Shown: positions 42,792-50,479 of the stretch, one piece after another
How the letters are laid out: every line of letters starts with the position of its first letter
Numbering within the stretch: position 1 is the stretch's first letter
NCBI GenBank assembly: GCA_965216945.1
Contig: CBDCGU010000003.1
Location: 4,030,001-4,094,000, forward strand
Length of the DNA stretch: 64,000 bases
Reading direction: 5' to 3'
Source of the DNA: DATHZQ01 sp965216945
GTDB taxonomy: Bacteria > Actinomycetota > Acidimicrobiia > Spongiisociales > UBA5794
Program-made: the position numbers and the translations under genes
The notes under the pieces: generated by a model
What the model was told of the DNA's origin: nothing
Seen by the model: the letters and a program-made list of their open reading frames with translations, nothing else
Databases searched by the model: none

Positions 42792-43592
42792 TTACCCTGA
42801 ATCGTCAGAAGATGAAACATCTTCTCCCGTACCCTCAACTACTGGTTGAGGGTTGAGGGCGCCGGGCCGCTCAGGTGAGATCACGTTGATCACCCAGCCC
42901 TCCTCGACACCCTCCTCGAGCATGGCCACCAGGGTTGCGACCTTGGCGGGGATGTCCTTGTGGTTTCCTGCCAGCACGCGGTGACCGGCGACGTCCAGCT
43001 CGATGCCCTCGAGGGTCACGTCGGCCACCGCGCCTGCGGCGAGATCGGCGGGCAGCAACGCCAGGAATTGGAGAGCCCCGACCACCTCCGGTTGTTCGAT
43101 GGAAGCCCCCGCCGCCGTCGAGGGAAGCGTGGCGGTGACCACGGGATCACCGGCAGACGGCGAGCCGGAGGTGAGCACGACGCCATCGGCGGCCACGAGC
43201 CACCACGCGGCCGGGTCCTGGATCCAGCCGGCGGGCGTGCGCTCGAGGATCGTGACCTCCACGTTGCCGGGCCATGTCACCGCGACATTCGCCTGCGCCA
43301 CCCACGGGTCCCGCAACAGGGCTTGCTCGATCTCACCGGAGCGCACTGAGATGGTCGGCACGCCCTCGGTCAGCTCGTGGCGAACCAGCACGCTGTCGAC
43401 AGAAGCGTTCGACACCCCGTACACCGCGATGGTGCGGACGGCGAGCCATGGGGACTGGAGCAGCGCCACGGCCACGCCGGCGACGATCACGAGGCCGACC
43501 AATCCCACGATCCACCGCAGCCGGCGCCGCGCCCACGTCTCTTGCACCTGGCGGCGCCGCGCCTGCAACCGGGGATCGACGGCCACGCTCAT
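42792..43592 (-). CDS. ftsQ: Cell division protein FtsQ
   Basis: The 266-residue bitopic protein has a basic cytoplasmic N-terminus (QARRRQVQETWARRRLRW), one TM segment (27-45) and a POTRA domain opening with VRTIAVYGVSNASVDSVLV. The beta domain follows (DPWVAQANVAVTWPGNVEV), and an acidic tail ends EDVSSSDDSG. It links FtsB/FtsL and FtsI/FtsW at the septum. The ATG overlaps the murB stop (ATGA). Confidence 0.93.
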   Translation of the reverse strand: MSVAVDPRLQARRRQVQETWARRRLRWIVGLVGLVIVAGVAVALLQSPWLAVRTIAVYGVSNASVDSVLVRHELTEGVPTISVRSGEIEQALLRDPWVAQANVAVTWPGNVEVTILERTPAGWIQDPAAWWLVAADGVVLTSGSPSAGDPVVTATLPSTAAGASIEQPEVVGALQFLALLPADLAAGAVADVTLEGIELDVAGHRVLAGNHKDIPAKVATLVAMLEEGVEEGWVINVISPERPGALNPQPVVEGTGEDVSSSDDSG

Positions 43593-44503
43593 GACTCCCC
43601 TGCCTGTTCGAACGTGCCCAAGAACCTGATCTCCGGCTCCAGTTCGATACCGGTCTCCGCCGCAACCCGCCGGCGCACCTCGGAAACGAGCTCGTGGAGC
43701 TGCTGTGCGGTGGCGCCGACCCCTGCTTCGAAGAAGTTGGCATGGCGTGGCGAGACTCGCACCGCACCCACAGCCAGGCCCTTCAGACCGAGCGAGTCGA
43801 TGATGCGACCCGCGGCGTCTCCGGGGGGGTTCTTGAAGACGCTGCCCGCATTGAGAGTCCCGCCGGGCTGGTGGGTGCGCCGCCACTGGGTGATCTCACG
43901 AATCCGCGCCTTGCCTCGTACCGCCGGCTGCGTCTCGCTGCGGAACCGCGCCGACAGCACGATGTCATCGTCCGTCACCGATGTCGTGCGGTAGCCCATG
44001 TCGAGGTCGCCCGGTGTTGCGGACCGCACGTCGCCAGAGCTGACGCCGGCGATCCGTGCATCGATCATCCAGTCGCTCGTCTCGCTCCCGAGGCAACCGG
44101 CGTTCATCCGTACGGCGCCACCGACCGATCCTGGAATGCCGATGAGGAACTCGAGACCACCGCGGCCCGCCTCGACGCTCGCACGGGCCACCCTGGCGAG
44201 CGGTGCGGCGGCGCCGGCGCTCACCACCCCGTCGGGATCGACGTGCACGGCGAGGAAGGTCCCGGCGAGTCGGACGACGACCGCATCGACACCTCGATCG
44301 CTGATCACCACGTTGCTGCCGCGGCCCAGCATCACGATCGGAAGGTGCAGCTCGCGGGCGGCGCTCAGAACATCGTTGAGGGCTGCTTCGGAGCCGGGTT
44401 CGGCAAACCACGCCGCCGCTCCCCCGAACCGGTAGGTCGTCAAGGGCGCCAGCGACACGCCGCGGCTCAGCTGGCCCGTCTCGATGAGATCGGCGACGGT
44501 CAA
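43589..44503 (-). CDS. murB: UDP-N-acetylenolpyruvoylglucosamine reductase
   Basis: The 304-residue flavoenzyme makes UDP-MurNAc. FAD-binding LGRGSNVVISD and GIPGSVGGAVRMNAG are clear, with catalytic Y171-R172, S221 (NAGSVFKNP) and a C-terminal Glu in LEPEIRFLG. The Tyr loop of type I enzymes is absent, so it is type II. The start is TTG at 44503, overlapping the murC stop as TTGA with AGGAG upstream; a GTG 15 codons later is possible. Confidence 0.95.
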   Translation of the reverse strand: MTVADLIETGQLSRGVSLAPLTTYRFGGAAAWFAEPGSEAALNDVLSAARELHLPIVMLGRGSNVVISDRGVDAVVVRLAGTFLAVHVDPDGVVSAGAAAPLARVARASVEAGRGGLEFLIGIPGSVGGAVRMNAGCLGSETSDWMIDARIAGVSSGDVRSATPGDLDMGYRTTSVTDDDIVLSARFRSETQPAVRGKARIREITQWRRTHQPGGTLNAGSVFKNPPGDAAGRIIDSLGLKGLAVGAVRVSPRHANFFEAGVGATAQQLHELVSEVRRRVAAETGIELEPEIRFLGTFEQAGES

Positions 44504-45885
44504 CGCCCGCTCCTCTCGAGTGCGGCGAGCAATGGCTCGGCCAGGCCGGTCACGTCGCCGGCGCCGAGCAGCAACACCACGTCGCCCGGGGCGACATCCG
44601 GCACGATCACATCGGGCACTGCATTGAGCCGCGGCACGTAGCGCACGTCGCCGCCGGCGGCGGAGGCTGCCTCGGCGACCAGCTTGCCGGTGACACCGGG
44701 GATCGGCGCTTCGCCGGCCGAGTAGACATCGGTGACGATCACCCGATCTGCACCGGCCAGGGGTGCGCCGAACTCCGGTGCCAGATCGGCCGTTCGCGAG
44801 TAGCGGTGTGGCTGAAACACGACCCAGACGCGCTCCCATCCACCGAGACGGCCTGCGGCGATCGTCGCAGCGATCTCCGTGGGGTGATGTGCGTAGTCGT
44901 CGACCACGGTCACCCCATTGACCCTGCCGCGCAGCTCGAAGCGGCGTCGAACACCGCGGTATCGCGCAAGACCTGCGGCGAGCCCATCCGGGTCGTAGCC
45001 CTTGGACGCAAGCAGTGCGATCACGCCGGCGGCGTTGCGAGCCGAATGGATGCCGGGGATGGGCACACGCACGGGCTGATCGAGCCCATCCGGCCCGGTC
45101 AACCGAAAAGAGACCTCGCCCGCACCGTGGGTCAGGTCGCGAACGCGCCACGTGGCGTCGGCGGCGAGCCCGTAGCCGGCGATGAGCGCCCGCTGATCGA
45201 GCCGCCGCACACCCGGATCGTCGATGCACGCGACCACGGGCCCGTCCACGCGGTTGGCAACGAGCGCAAACGCTTCTTCGAGGCCGGCGACCGAGCCGTA
45301 GTAGTCGAGGTGATCCGCCTCGATGTTGGTCACCAGCAAACCCTCCAGGTGGAGGTGACGGAAGGTGCCGAAGGCCTCGTCGGCCTCGAGCACGAACACC
45401 TCGCGGCTGCCGAGGTGAGCCCCCGTGTTGAGCGCCGCCATCTCCCCGCCGACGATGAACGTGGGATCGACGCCGATGTGGCGCAGCGCCGTCACGGCCA
45501 TCGCCGTCGTCGTGGTCTTGCCGTGGGTCCCGGCAAAGCCAATCGCCGTGCGTCTGGCAGTGAGAGCGTCGAGCAGCAATGGCCGCGCCCATACCGGCAC
45601 TCCTGCCGCGCGTGCGGCAACGACCTCCGGATCGACGTCGGGGACGGCAGACGACGTCACCAGCAGGTCGGCGGACGTCACCGCCTCCGGGCGATGACCG
45701 ACCCACGTCTCGATTCCCAGGTCGCTCAACGCATCGAGCTGCCGGCCGGGCTTGAGGTCCGAGCCCGAGACGGAATGCCCCAGCCCCGCCAGGATCTTGG
45801 CCAGGGCGCTCATACCCGCGCCGCCGGCCCCCACGACGTGGATATGACCGCCGTCGGGCAGGGTGGGTCGGTGGATCGAGCTCAT
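44500..45885 (-). CDS. murC: UDP-N-acetylmuramate-L-alanine ligase
   Basis: The 461-residue Mur ligase adds L-Ala to UDP-MurNAc. The N-terminal Rossmann motif HVVGAGGAGMSALA and the ATP P-loop GTHGKTTTT (119-127) are present, as are the central EADHLDYYG and VVDDYAHHPTEI. The ATG overlaps the murG stop. Its order murG-murC-murB-ftsQ is the standard Gram-positive arrangement. Confidence 0.96.
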   Translation of the reverse strand: MSSIHRPTLPDGGHIHVVGAGGAGMSALAKILAGLGHSVSGSDLKPGRQLDALSDLGIETWVGHRPEAVTSADLLVTSSAVPDVDPEVVAARAAGVPVWARPLLLDALTARRTAIGFAGTHGKTTTTAMAVTALRHIGVDPTFIVGGEMAALNTGAHLGSREVFVLEADEAFGTFRHLHLEGLLVTNIEADHLDYYGSVAGLEEAFALVANRVDGPVVACIDDPGVRRLDQRALIAGYGLAADATWRVRDLTHGAGEVSFRLTGPDGLDQPVRVPIPGIHSARNAAGVIALLASKGYDPDGLAAGLARYRGVRRRFELRGRVNGVTVVDDYAHHPTEIAATIAAGRLGGWERVWVVFQPHRYSRTADLAPEFGAPLAGADRVIVTDVYSAGEAPIPGVTGKLVAEAASAAGGDVRYVPRLNAVPDVIVPDVAPGDVVLLLGAGDVTGLAEPLLAALERSGR

Positions 45886-46958
45886 GCGGCGGCCTCCATC
45901 ATCGCGTCGGCGATCTTCGCTGCAGCGTCGAGGCGCGCCCGACCGCGCGCCGCCTCCGCCATGGAGCGACGGCGCGCCTCGTCGACGAGCAACTGCTCGA
46001 TCTCGACGGGTACCCGATCGATCTCGGCTTCCGGCACGGCAACCGCAGCACCAACATCGGCGAGATGGGCCGCATTGCCTTCCTGGGCCACGGCCGCCAG
46101 CGGAACGACCACGCTCGGCGAGCCGGTGGCGGCCAGCTCGCTGATCGTCAACGCACCGGCCCGGCCCAACACCAAGTCGACGGCGGCGTAGAAGTGCTCC
46201 ATGTCTCGCTCGAAGGCCAGGGTCCGCCAGCGGACCCCGGAGCGTTCGGCCGCCATGCGAACCGTCTCGAGGTGGTCCGCACCGGTGAGGTGCACGATGC
46301 CCACACGATCGGGATCGACATCGTCGGCGATGCGCTGGGTCGTCTCGTTGAGGATACGCGCACCGAGCGATCCGCCGAGCACACCGAGCACGGTCAGGTC
46401 GTCAGGTAAGTCGTAGCGTTTCCTGGCGTCATGCCGTAGCGACCCGCGATCGAAGTCGGTGAAGACGCTTCGGATCGGGTTGCCGACAACGCGCGAGCGC
46501 GGCAGACGATCGGCCGCTGCGGGGAACGCCACGAAGCTGCTCCTCGCCCACCGAGCGATGATCTTGTTGGCGAGGCCGGGAACGGCATTCTGCTCATGGA
46601 GGAACAACGTGGCGTCGGTGCGGCGCGCAGCCCACGCCGCCGGTACGGAGACATAACCGCCGAGAGCTGTCACCACCTTGGTGTTCGCCGCTTGCAGCTC
46701 GCCGGCGATGCGGGTGGTGGCCCGGCGCACCAGTCCGGGCAGCCGGAGATTGTCGCCACTGAACGACCGGCGCAGGCCGTGGATCTCGACGCCGACAAAG
46801 CGATAGCCGGCAGCGGGCACGGTCGTCGCCTCCATGCGGTCGCCCCCGAAGAAGACGATCTGGGAACGATCGACCCCGCGCCCGACCAACTCGTCGGCCA
46901 CAGCGAGGGCGGGATAGACATGGCCGCCCGTTCCGGCGGCGGCGAAGGCATAGGTCAT
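45882..46958 (-). CDS. murG: UDP-GlcNAc:lipid I GlcNAc transferase
   Basis: The 358-residue GT28 glycosyltransferase converts lipid I to lipid II. The N-terminal GTGGHVYPALAVADEL loop, EQNAVPGLANKI and the C-terminal VLGRAGALTISELAATG with VPLAAVAQEGNAAHL are all diagnostic. It works on the inner membrane face. ATGA overlaps join it to ftsW upstream and murC downstream. Confidence 0.96.
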   Translation of the reverse strand: MTYAFAAAGTGGHVYPALAVADELVGRGVDRSQIVFFGGDRMEATTVPAAGYRFVGVEIHGLRRSFSGDNLRLPGLVRRATTRIAGELQAANTKVVTALGGYVSVPAAWAARRTDATLFLHEQNAVPGLANKIIARWARSSFVAFPAAADRLPRSRVVGNPIRSVFTDFDRGSLRHDARKRYDLPDDLTVLGVLGGSLGARILNETTQRIADDVDPDRVGIVHLTGADHLETVRMAAERSGVRWRTLAFERDMEHFYAAVDLVLGRAGALTISELAATGSPSVVVPLAAVAQEGNAAHLADVGAAVAVPEAEIDRVPVEIEQLLVDEARRRSMAEAARGRARLDAAAKIADAMMEAAA

Positions 46959-48142
46959 CGCTTCGCCCGCTTTCTCGGTCCGAGGCCCTTGCGGGCGATG
47001 TTGAGCAGGACGCCGATGGCAGCGAGGTTCACAATCATCGCGCTGCCTCCTGCGGACACGAACGGCAGCGGCACGCCGGTGATGGGCAACGCCTTGACCA
47101 CACCGCCGATGTTGACGATCGCCTGGAGTGAGATCCAGGTGACGATGCCGGTGGCGAGCAGCCGGCCGAACTGATCCGACGCGCGCACCGCAACTACGGT
47201 GCCAACGACGGCGAACACCACGAAGAGCGCCAGCACGGTGAGCGAACCGGCGAGCCCTGTCTCCTCGCCGATGATGGCGAAGATGAAGTCGGTGTGGGCG
47301 TTGGGAAGAAATGACCAGCGGGCGCGACTCGCCCCCAGCCCCACGCCGAACAAGCCCCCCGTACCGAGCGCCACGAGGCTTTGGAACGCCTGAAAACCCT
47401 CGTCGAGCCGATCGGGATCGGGATCGAGGAAGGAGAGCACACGTGCCCGCCGGTAGGGCTCGGCGAGGGCGAGACCGATGGCACCGACCAGGCCGGCACC
47501 GCCGAGGGTGGCGATGTGACGGAGAGGGGTGGCGCTCGCCAGCATGACGGCAAAGGCGGCACCGGCCACGAGCAATGTGGTTCCCAGGTCCGGTTGCTGG
47601 AGCAGGAGAAGGCCAACGACGCCAAGCGAGCCGGCGACGGGCCAGAAGACGTGCGACAGAATCGCCAAATGGCGCTCCTTGCGTGAGAAGGCCGCCGCCA
47701 GGTAGGCAACCACTGCGAACTTGGCGAACTCGGATGCCTGGAGTGTCACCGGACCCAGCTCGATCCACCGCCGCGAACCTCCCCGCACCGTACCGATGAA
47801 CATCGTGGCGATGAGCCCGGCAATGGCGATCAGCAGTAGGAATGGGGCGAGCTTCTGGTACCAGCGATACGGAACCCGGGCCGCAACGACCATCGCCACG
47901 ATGCCGGCCCCGACAAACATGAGCTGCTTGCGGAAGATGGCGTACTGATCCAGTCCCTCGCGGATCGACACGACCGACGAGGCCGACAGCACGGCGCCAA
48001 GACCGACGATCAGCAGGATCGCAACGGGAAGCAGCAGCAAGACCGCCCGGCGCTCCGGGGCCCGCCGAGTGCGTGCATTGCGGCGGTTGCGGGGAGCGCT
48101 CTGACTCTGGGTCGAACGAGCGGGAGCGGCACTACGCGCCAT
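46955..48142 (-). CDS. ftsW: Peptidoglycan glycosyltransferase FtsW
   Basis: The 395-residue SEDS polymerase has about ten TM segments and the conserved GTVRGGSRRWIELGPVTLQASEFAK loop, split as GGSRRWIELG and QASEFAK, plus GLPLPF-like GVPLPFVSAGGSA near the end. It polymerises septal glycan with FtsI. The basic, Ser/Arg-rich N-terminus is cytoplasmic. The ATG at 48142 overlaps the murD 3' end by 11 bp. Confidence 0.95.
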   Translation of the reverse strand: MARSAAPARSTQSQSAPRNRRNARTRRAPERRAVLLLLPVAILLIVGLGAVLSASSVVSIREGLDQYAIFRKQLMFVGAGIVAMVVAARVPYRWYQKLAPFLLLIAIAGLIATMFIGTVRGGSRRWIELGPVTLQASEFAKFAVVAYLAAAFSRKERHLAILSHVFWPVAGSLGVVGLLLLQQPDLGTTLLVAGAAFAVMLASATPLRHIATLGGAGLVGAIGLALAEPYRRARVLSFLDPDPDRLDEGFQAFQSLVALGTGGLFGVGLGASRARWSFLPNAHTDFIFAIIGEETGLAGSLTVLALFVVFAVVGTVVAVRASDQFGRLLATGIVTWISLQAIVNIGGVVKALPITGVPLPFVSAGGSAMIVNLAAIGVLLNIARKGLGPRKRAKR

Positions 48143-49421
48143 GATCCACCGCCAAGCACTCCCGGACCAGGACGGTGAACACCTCGCCGCGCTGGGCATA
48201 TGAGTCGAACATGTCGAAGCTGGCACACCCGGGGGCGAGCAGCACGGTGTCGCCCGGCGCTGCCATCTCGGCGCTCACGGCGACGGCGGTTCTCAGATCC
48301 TCCACGACCGTGACGCGGTCTCCGCCGGCGGCGGCCAGCTCCTCGGCCGCTTCGCCGAGCGCGACGATGTGACGTACCGTCGGCACCGCTGCCAGCGGTG
48401 CCAGGTCGAGTCCCTTGTTGCGGCCGCCGGCGATGAGCACGACCGAGTCGTAGGTTCCGGCGGCGGCAACGGCTGCGTGGGGGTTGGTCGCCTTCGAGTC
48501 GTTGACCCATGTCACCCCACCCGAGCGGGCAACGATTGTGCGCCGGTGCAAGCCGGGCTCGAAGTGAGCGAGAACCTCGGCGATGCCGTCGGGGCTGGCT
48601 CCCATGGCGTTGGCCAGCGTTGCGGAGACCGCCAGATCGAACAGCCACACGGCGTCGACATCGGGCCGTGGATAGTCGTGCTCCCCGACAACGAGGCGAT
48701 CACCGACCGGCCCGTTGCCGGCGGCGGGCCGGCGGATTCCCGAGACGGGGATGCGGCGTCCCGGAGCGCCGAGCGCGGCCATCACCGCCGCTTCGTCGTC
48801 GGCGCCGTACACGAGAATGTCACCCGGCTCTTGGTTCTCGTAGATACGCGCCTTGGCACCGGCATAAGCATCGAACCCACCGTGCCAGTCCAGGTGGTCC
48901 GGTGCGATGTTGAGGATGGCGGCCGCAGCCGGGTGGAACGTGTCGATGAACCGGAGTTGGAAGCTGGACGCCTCGACGGCGACACAGCCAAGGGTCTCCA
49001 GAGCGACATCCGAGAAGGCCACTCCGACGTTGCCCGCCGCCACGCTGCTCACGCCTCCGGCATCGAGCATCGCTGCCGTGGTCTCCGTGACCGTTGTCTT
49101 GCCGTTGGTGCCGGTGATCGCCACGTACGGTGACGCTGTGTGGCGGGCCGCAAACTCGAGCTCGCTGATCAGCGGCGCCGGTCCGGCGAGCGCATCGCGG
49201 ATGGGCGCCGCAGATTCCGGGATCCCCGGGCTGGTCACGATGAGATCGGCACCTTCCAGCGCCGTCGGGTCCCATTCTCCGGTCATGACGTCAACCCGAC
49301 CCGCCACGTCCGCGACCGCGGTCGGATCGCGGTCGTACAACGCAACGTCGTAACCCAGCCTCCGGGCGAGCCGCGTCGCCGCCCGGCCACTCACCAACCC
49401 GCCGAGCACGAGGACCCTCAT
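48132..49421 (-). CDS. murD: UDP-N-acetylmuramoylalanine-D-glutamate ligase
   Basis: The 429-residue Mur ligase adds D-Glu. The P-loop GTNGKTT lies at 104-110, with the central NIAPDHLDWHG and NDSKATNPHA, and the C-terminal APGCASFDMFDSYAQRGEVF is typical of MurD. The N-terminal domain (VLVLGGLVSGRAATRLA) binds UDP. The ATG overlaps the mraY stop. Confidence 0.96.
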   Translation of the reverse strand: MRVLVLGGLVSGRAATRLARRLGYDVALYDRDPTAVADVAGRVDVMTGEWDPTALEGADLIVTSPGIPESAAPIRDALAGPAPLISELEFAARHTASPYVAITGTNGKTTVTETTAAMLDAGGVSSVAAGNVGVAFSDVALETLGCVAVEASSFQLRFIDTFHPAAAAILNIAPDHLDWHGGFDAYAGAKARIYENQEPGDILVYGADDEAAVMAALGAPGRRIPVSGIRRPAAGNGPVGDRLVVGEHDYPRPDVDAVWLFDLAVSATLANAMGASPDGIAEVLAHFEPGLHRRTIVARSGGVTWVNDSKATNPHAAVAAAGTYDSVVLIAGGRNKGLDLAPLAAVPTVRHIVALGEAAEELAAAGGDRVTVVEDLRTAVAVSAEMAAPGDTVLLAPGCASFDMFDSYAQRGEVFTVLVRECLAVDHGA

Positions 49422-50479
49422 GGTGTGATCCCGCCCTCGGTCGCAACGAGGAAGTCGGCGTAGAAGATGCCGACCGCAACGGCGACGAAGATCCCGGCGA
49501 TGATCCAGAAGCGGACGATCACCGTCGTCTCCGGCCATCCCTTCAGCTCGAAGTGGTGGTGGATGGGGGCCATGCGGAAGACACGTTTGCCGAACACGCG
49601 GAAGGAGAAGACCTGGATGATGACGGACAACGTGACCATCACGTAGAGCCCGCCGAGGAGAATGAGGAGCAGATGGGTGTGGGTGAGGAGCGCAAGCGAG
49701 GCGAGCCCCCCACCGAGCGCTTGTGATCCGGCGTCGCCCATGAAGATGTCGGCGGGGGCCGCGTTCCACCACAGGAATCCGAGTCCCGCACCGGCGGTTG
49801 CCGCGGCGAAGACGCCGAGATCCAGCGCACCCTCGACCCCGTAGAGGTCGAAATTGCGAAACTGCCAGAAAGCGATCAGCACGTACGCACCGAACACGAG
49901 AGCGGCTGACCCCGCAACGAGACCGTCGAGACCGTCGGTCAGATTCACGGCGTTGGCCGTCCCGGCGAGCATGAAGAGCACGAGCACGGTGTAGAGCCAC
50001 GGGCCCAGGTCGATCGCGGCCTCCCGCGTGAAAAAGAGCTCCGTCGACAGGCCGGCTGCGTTGGCCCACCACGCAAAGATGGCGGCGATGGCGAGCTGGC
50101 CGAGGAACTTCCAACGCTTCGAGAGGCCGAGGTTCTGCTTGCGGGCGAACTTGGCGTAGTCGTCCGCAAAACCGATGATGCCCATGCCGAGGAAGGCGAA
50201 CAGGGCCAGCAGTCCCTGCACCTCGAAGGGTTGCGTCGAGAGGGTGAAGCCATCCTCGAACGTGAAGATCCGGATGTGGGCCACCAGGTACCCGGCGGCG
50301 ACCGCCACCCACATGACCAGCCCGCCCATGGTGGGGGTGCCGCGCTTGTGGCTGTGACCTTCGACTTCCTCTTGGATGAACTGGCCGATGTTGCGGGCGC
50401 GCAGCACCCGGATCGCCACGGGCGTGAGGAGGATGCTGACGACGAATCCGATGGCGCTTGCCAGGAGGAGTGCGATCAC
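49418..50479 (-). CDS. mraY: Phospho-MurNAc-pentapeptide transferase
   Basis: The 353-residue membrane enzyme makes lipid I on undecaprenyl phosphate. The aspartate-rich motifs DDYAKF and NAVNLTDGLDGL, the FMGDAGS loop and the MAPIHHHFE histidines are in place, among ten TM segments. It starts with GTG in a GTGA overlap with the MurE-MurF stop. Confidence 0.96.
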   Translation of the reverse strand: MIALLLASAIGFVVSILLTPVAIRVLRARNIGQFIQEEVEGHSHKRGTPTMGGLVMWVAVAAGYLVAHIRIFTFEDGFTLSTQPFEVQGLLALFAFLGMGIIGFADDYAKFARKQNLGLSKRWKFLGQLAIAAIFAWWANAAGLSTELFFTREAAIDLGPWLYTVLVLFMLAGTANAVNLTDGLDGLVAGSAALVFGAYVLIAFWQFRNFDLYGVEGALDLGVFAAATAGAGLGFLWWNAAPADIFMGDAGSQALGGGLASLALLTHTHLLLILLGGLYVMVTLSVIIQVFSFRVFGKRVFRMAPIHHHFELKGWPETTVIVRFWIIAGIFVAVAVGIFYADFLVATEGGITP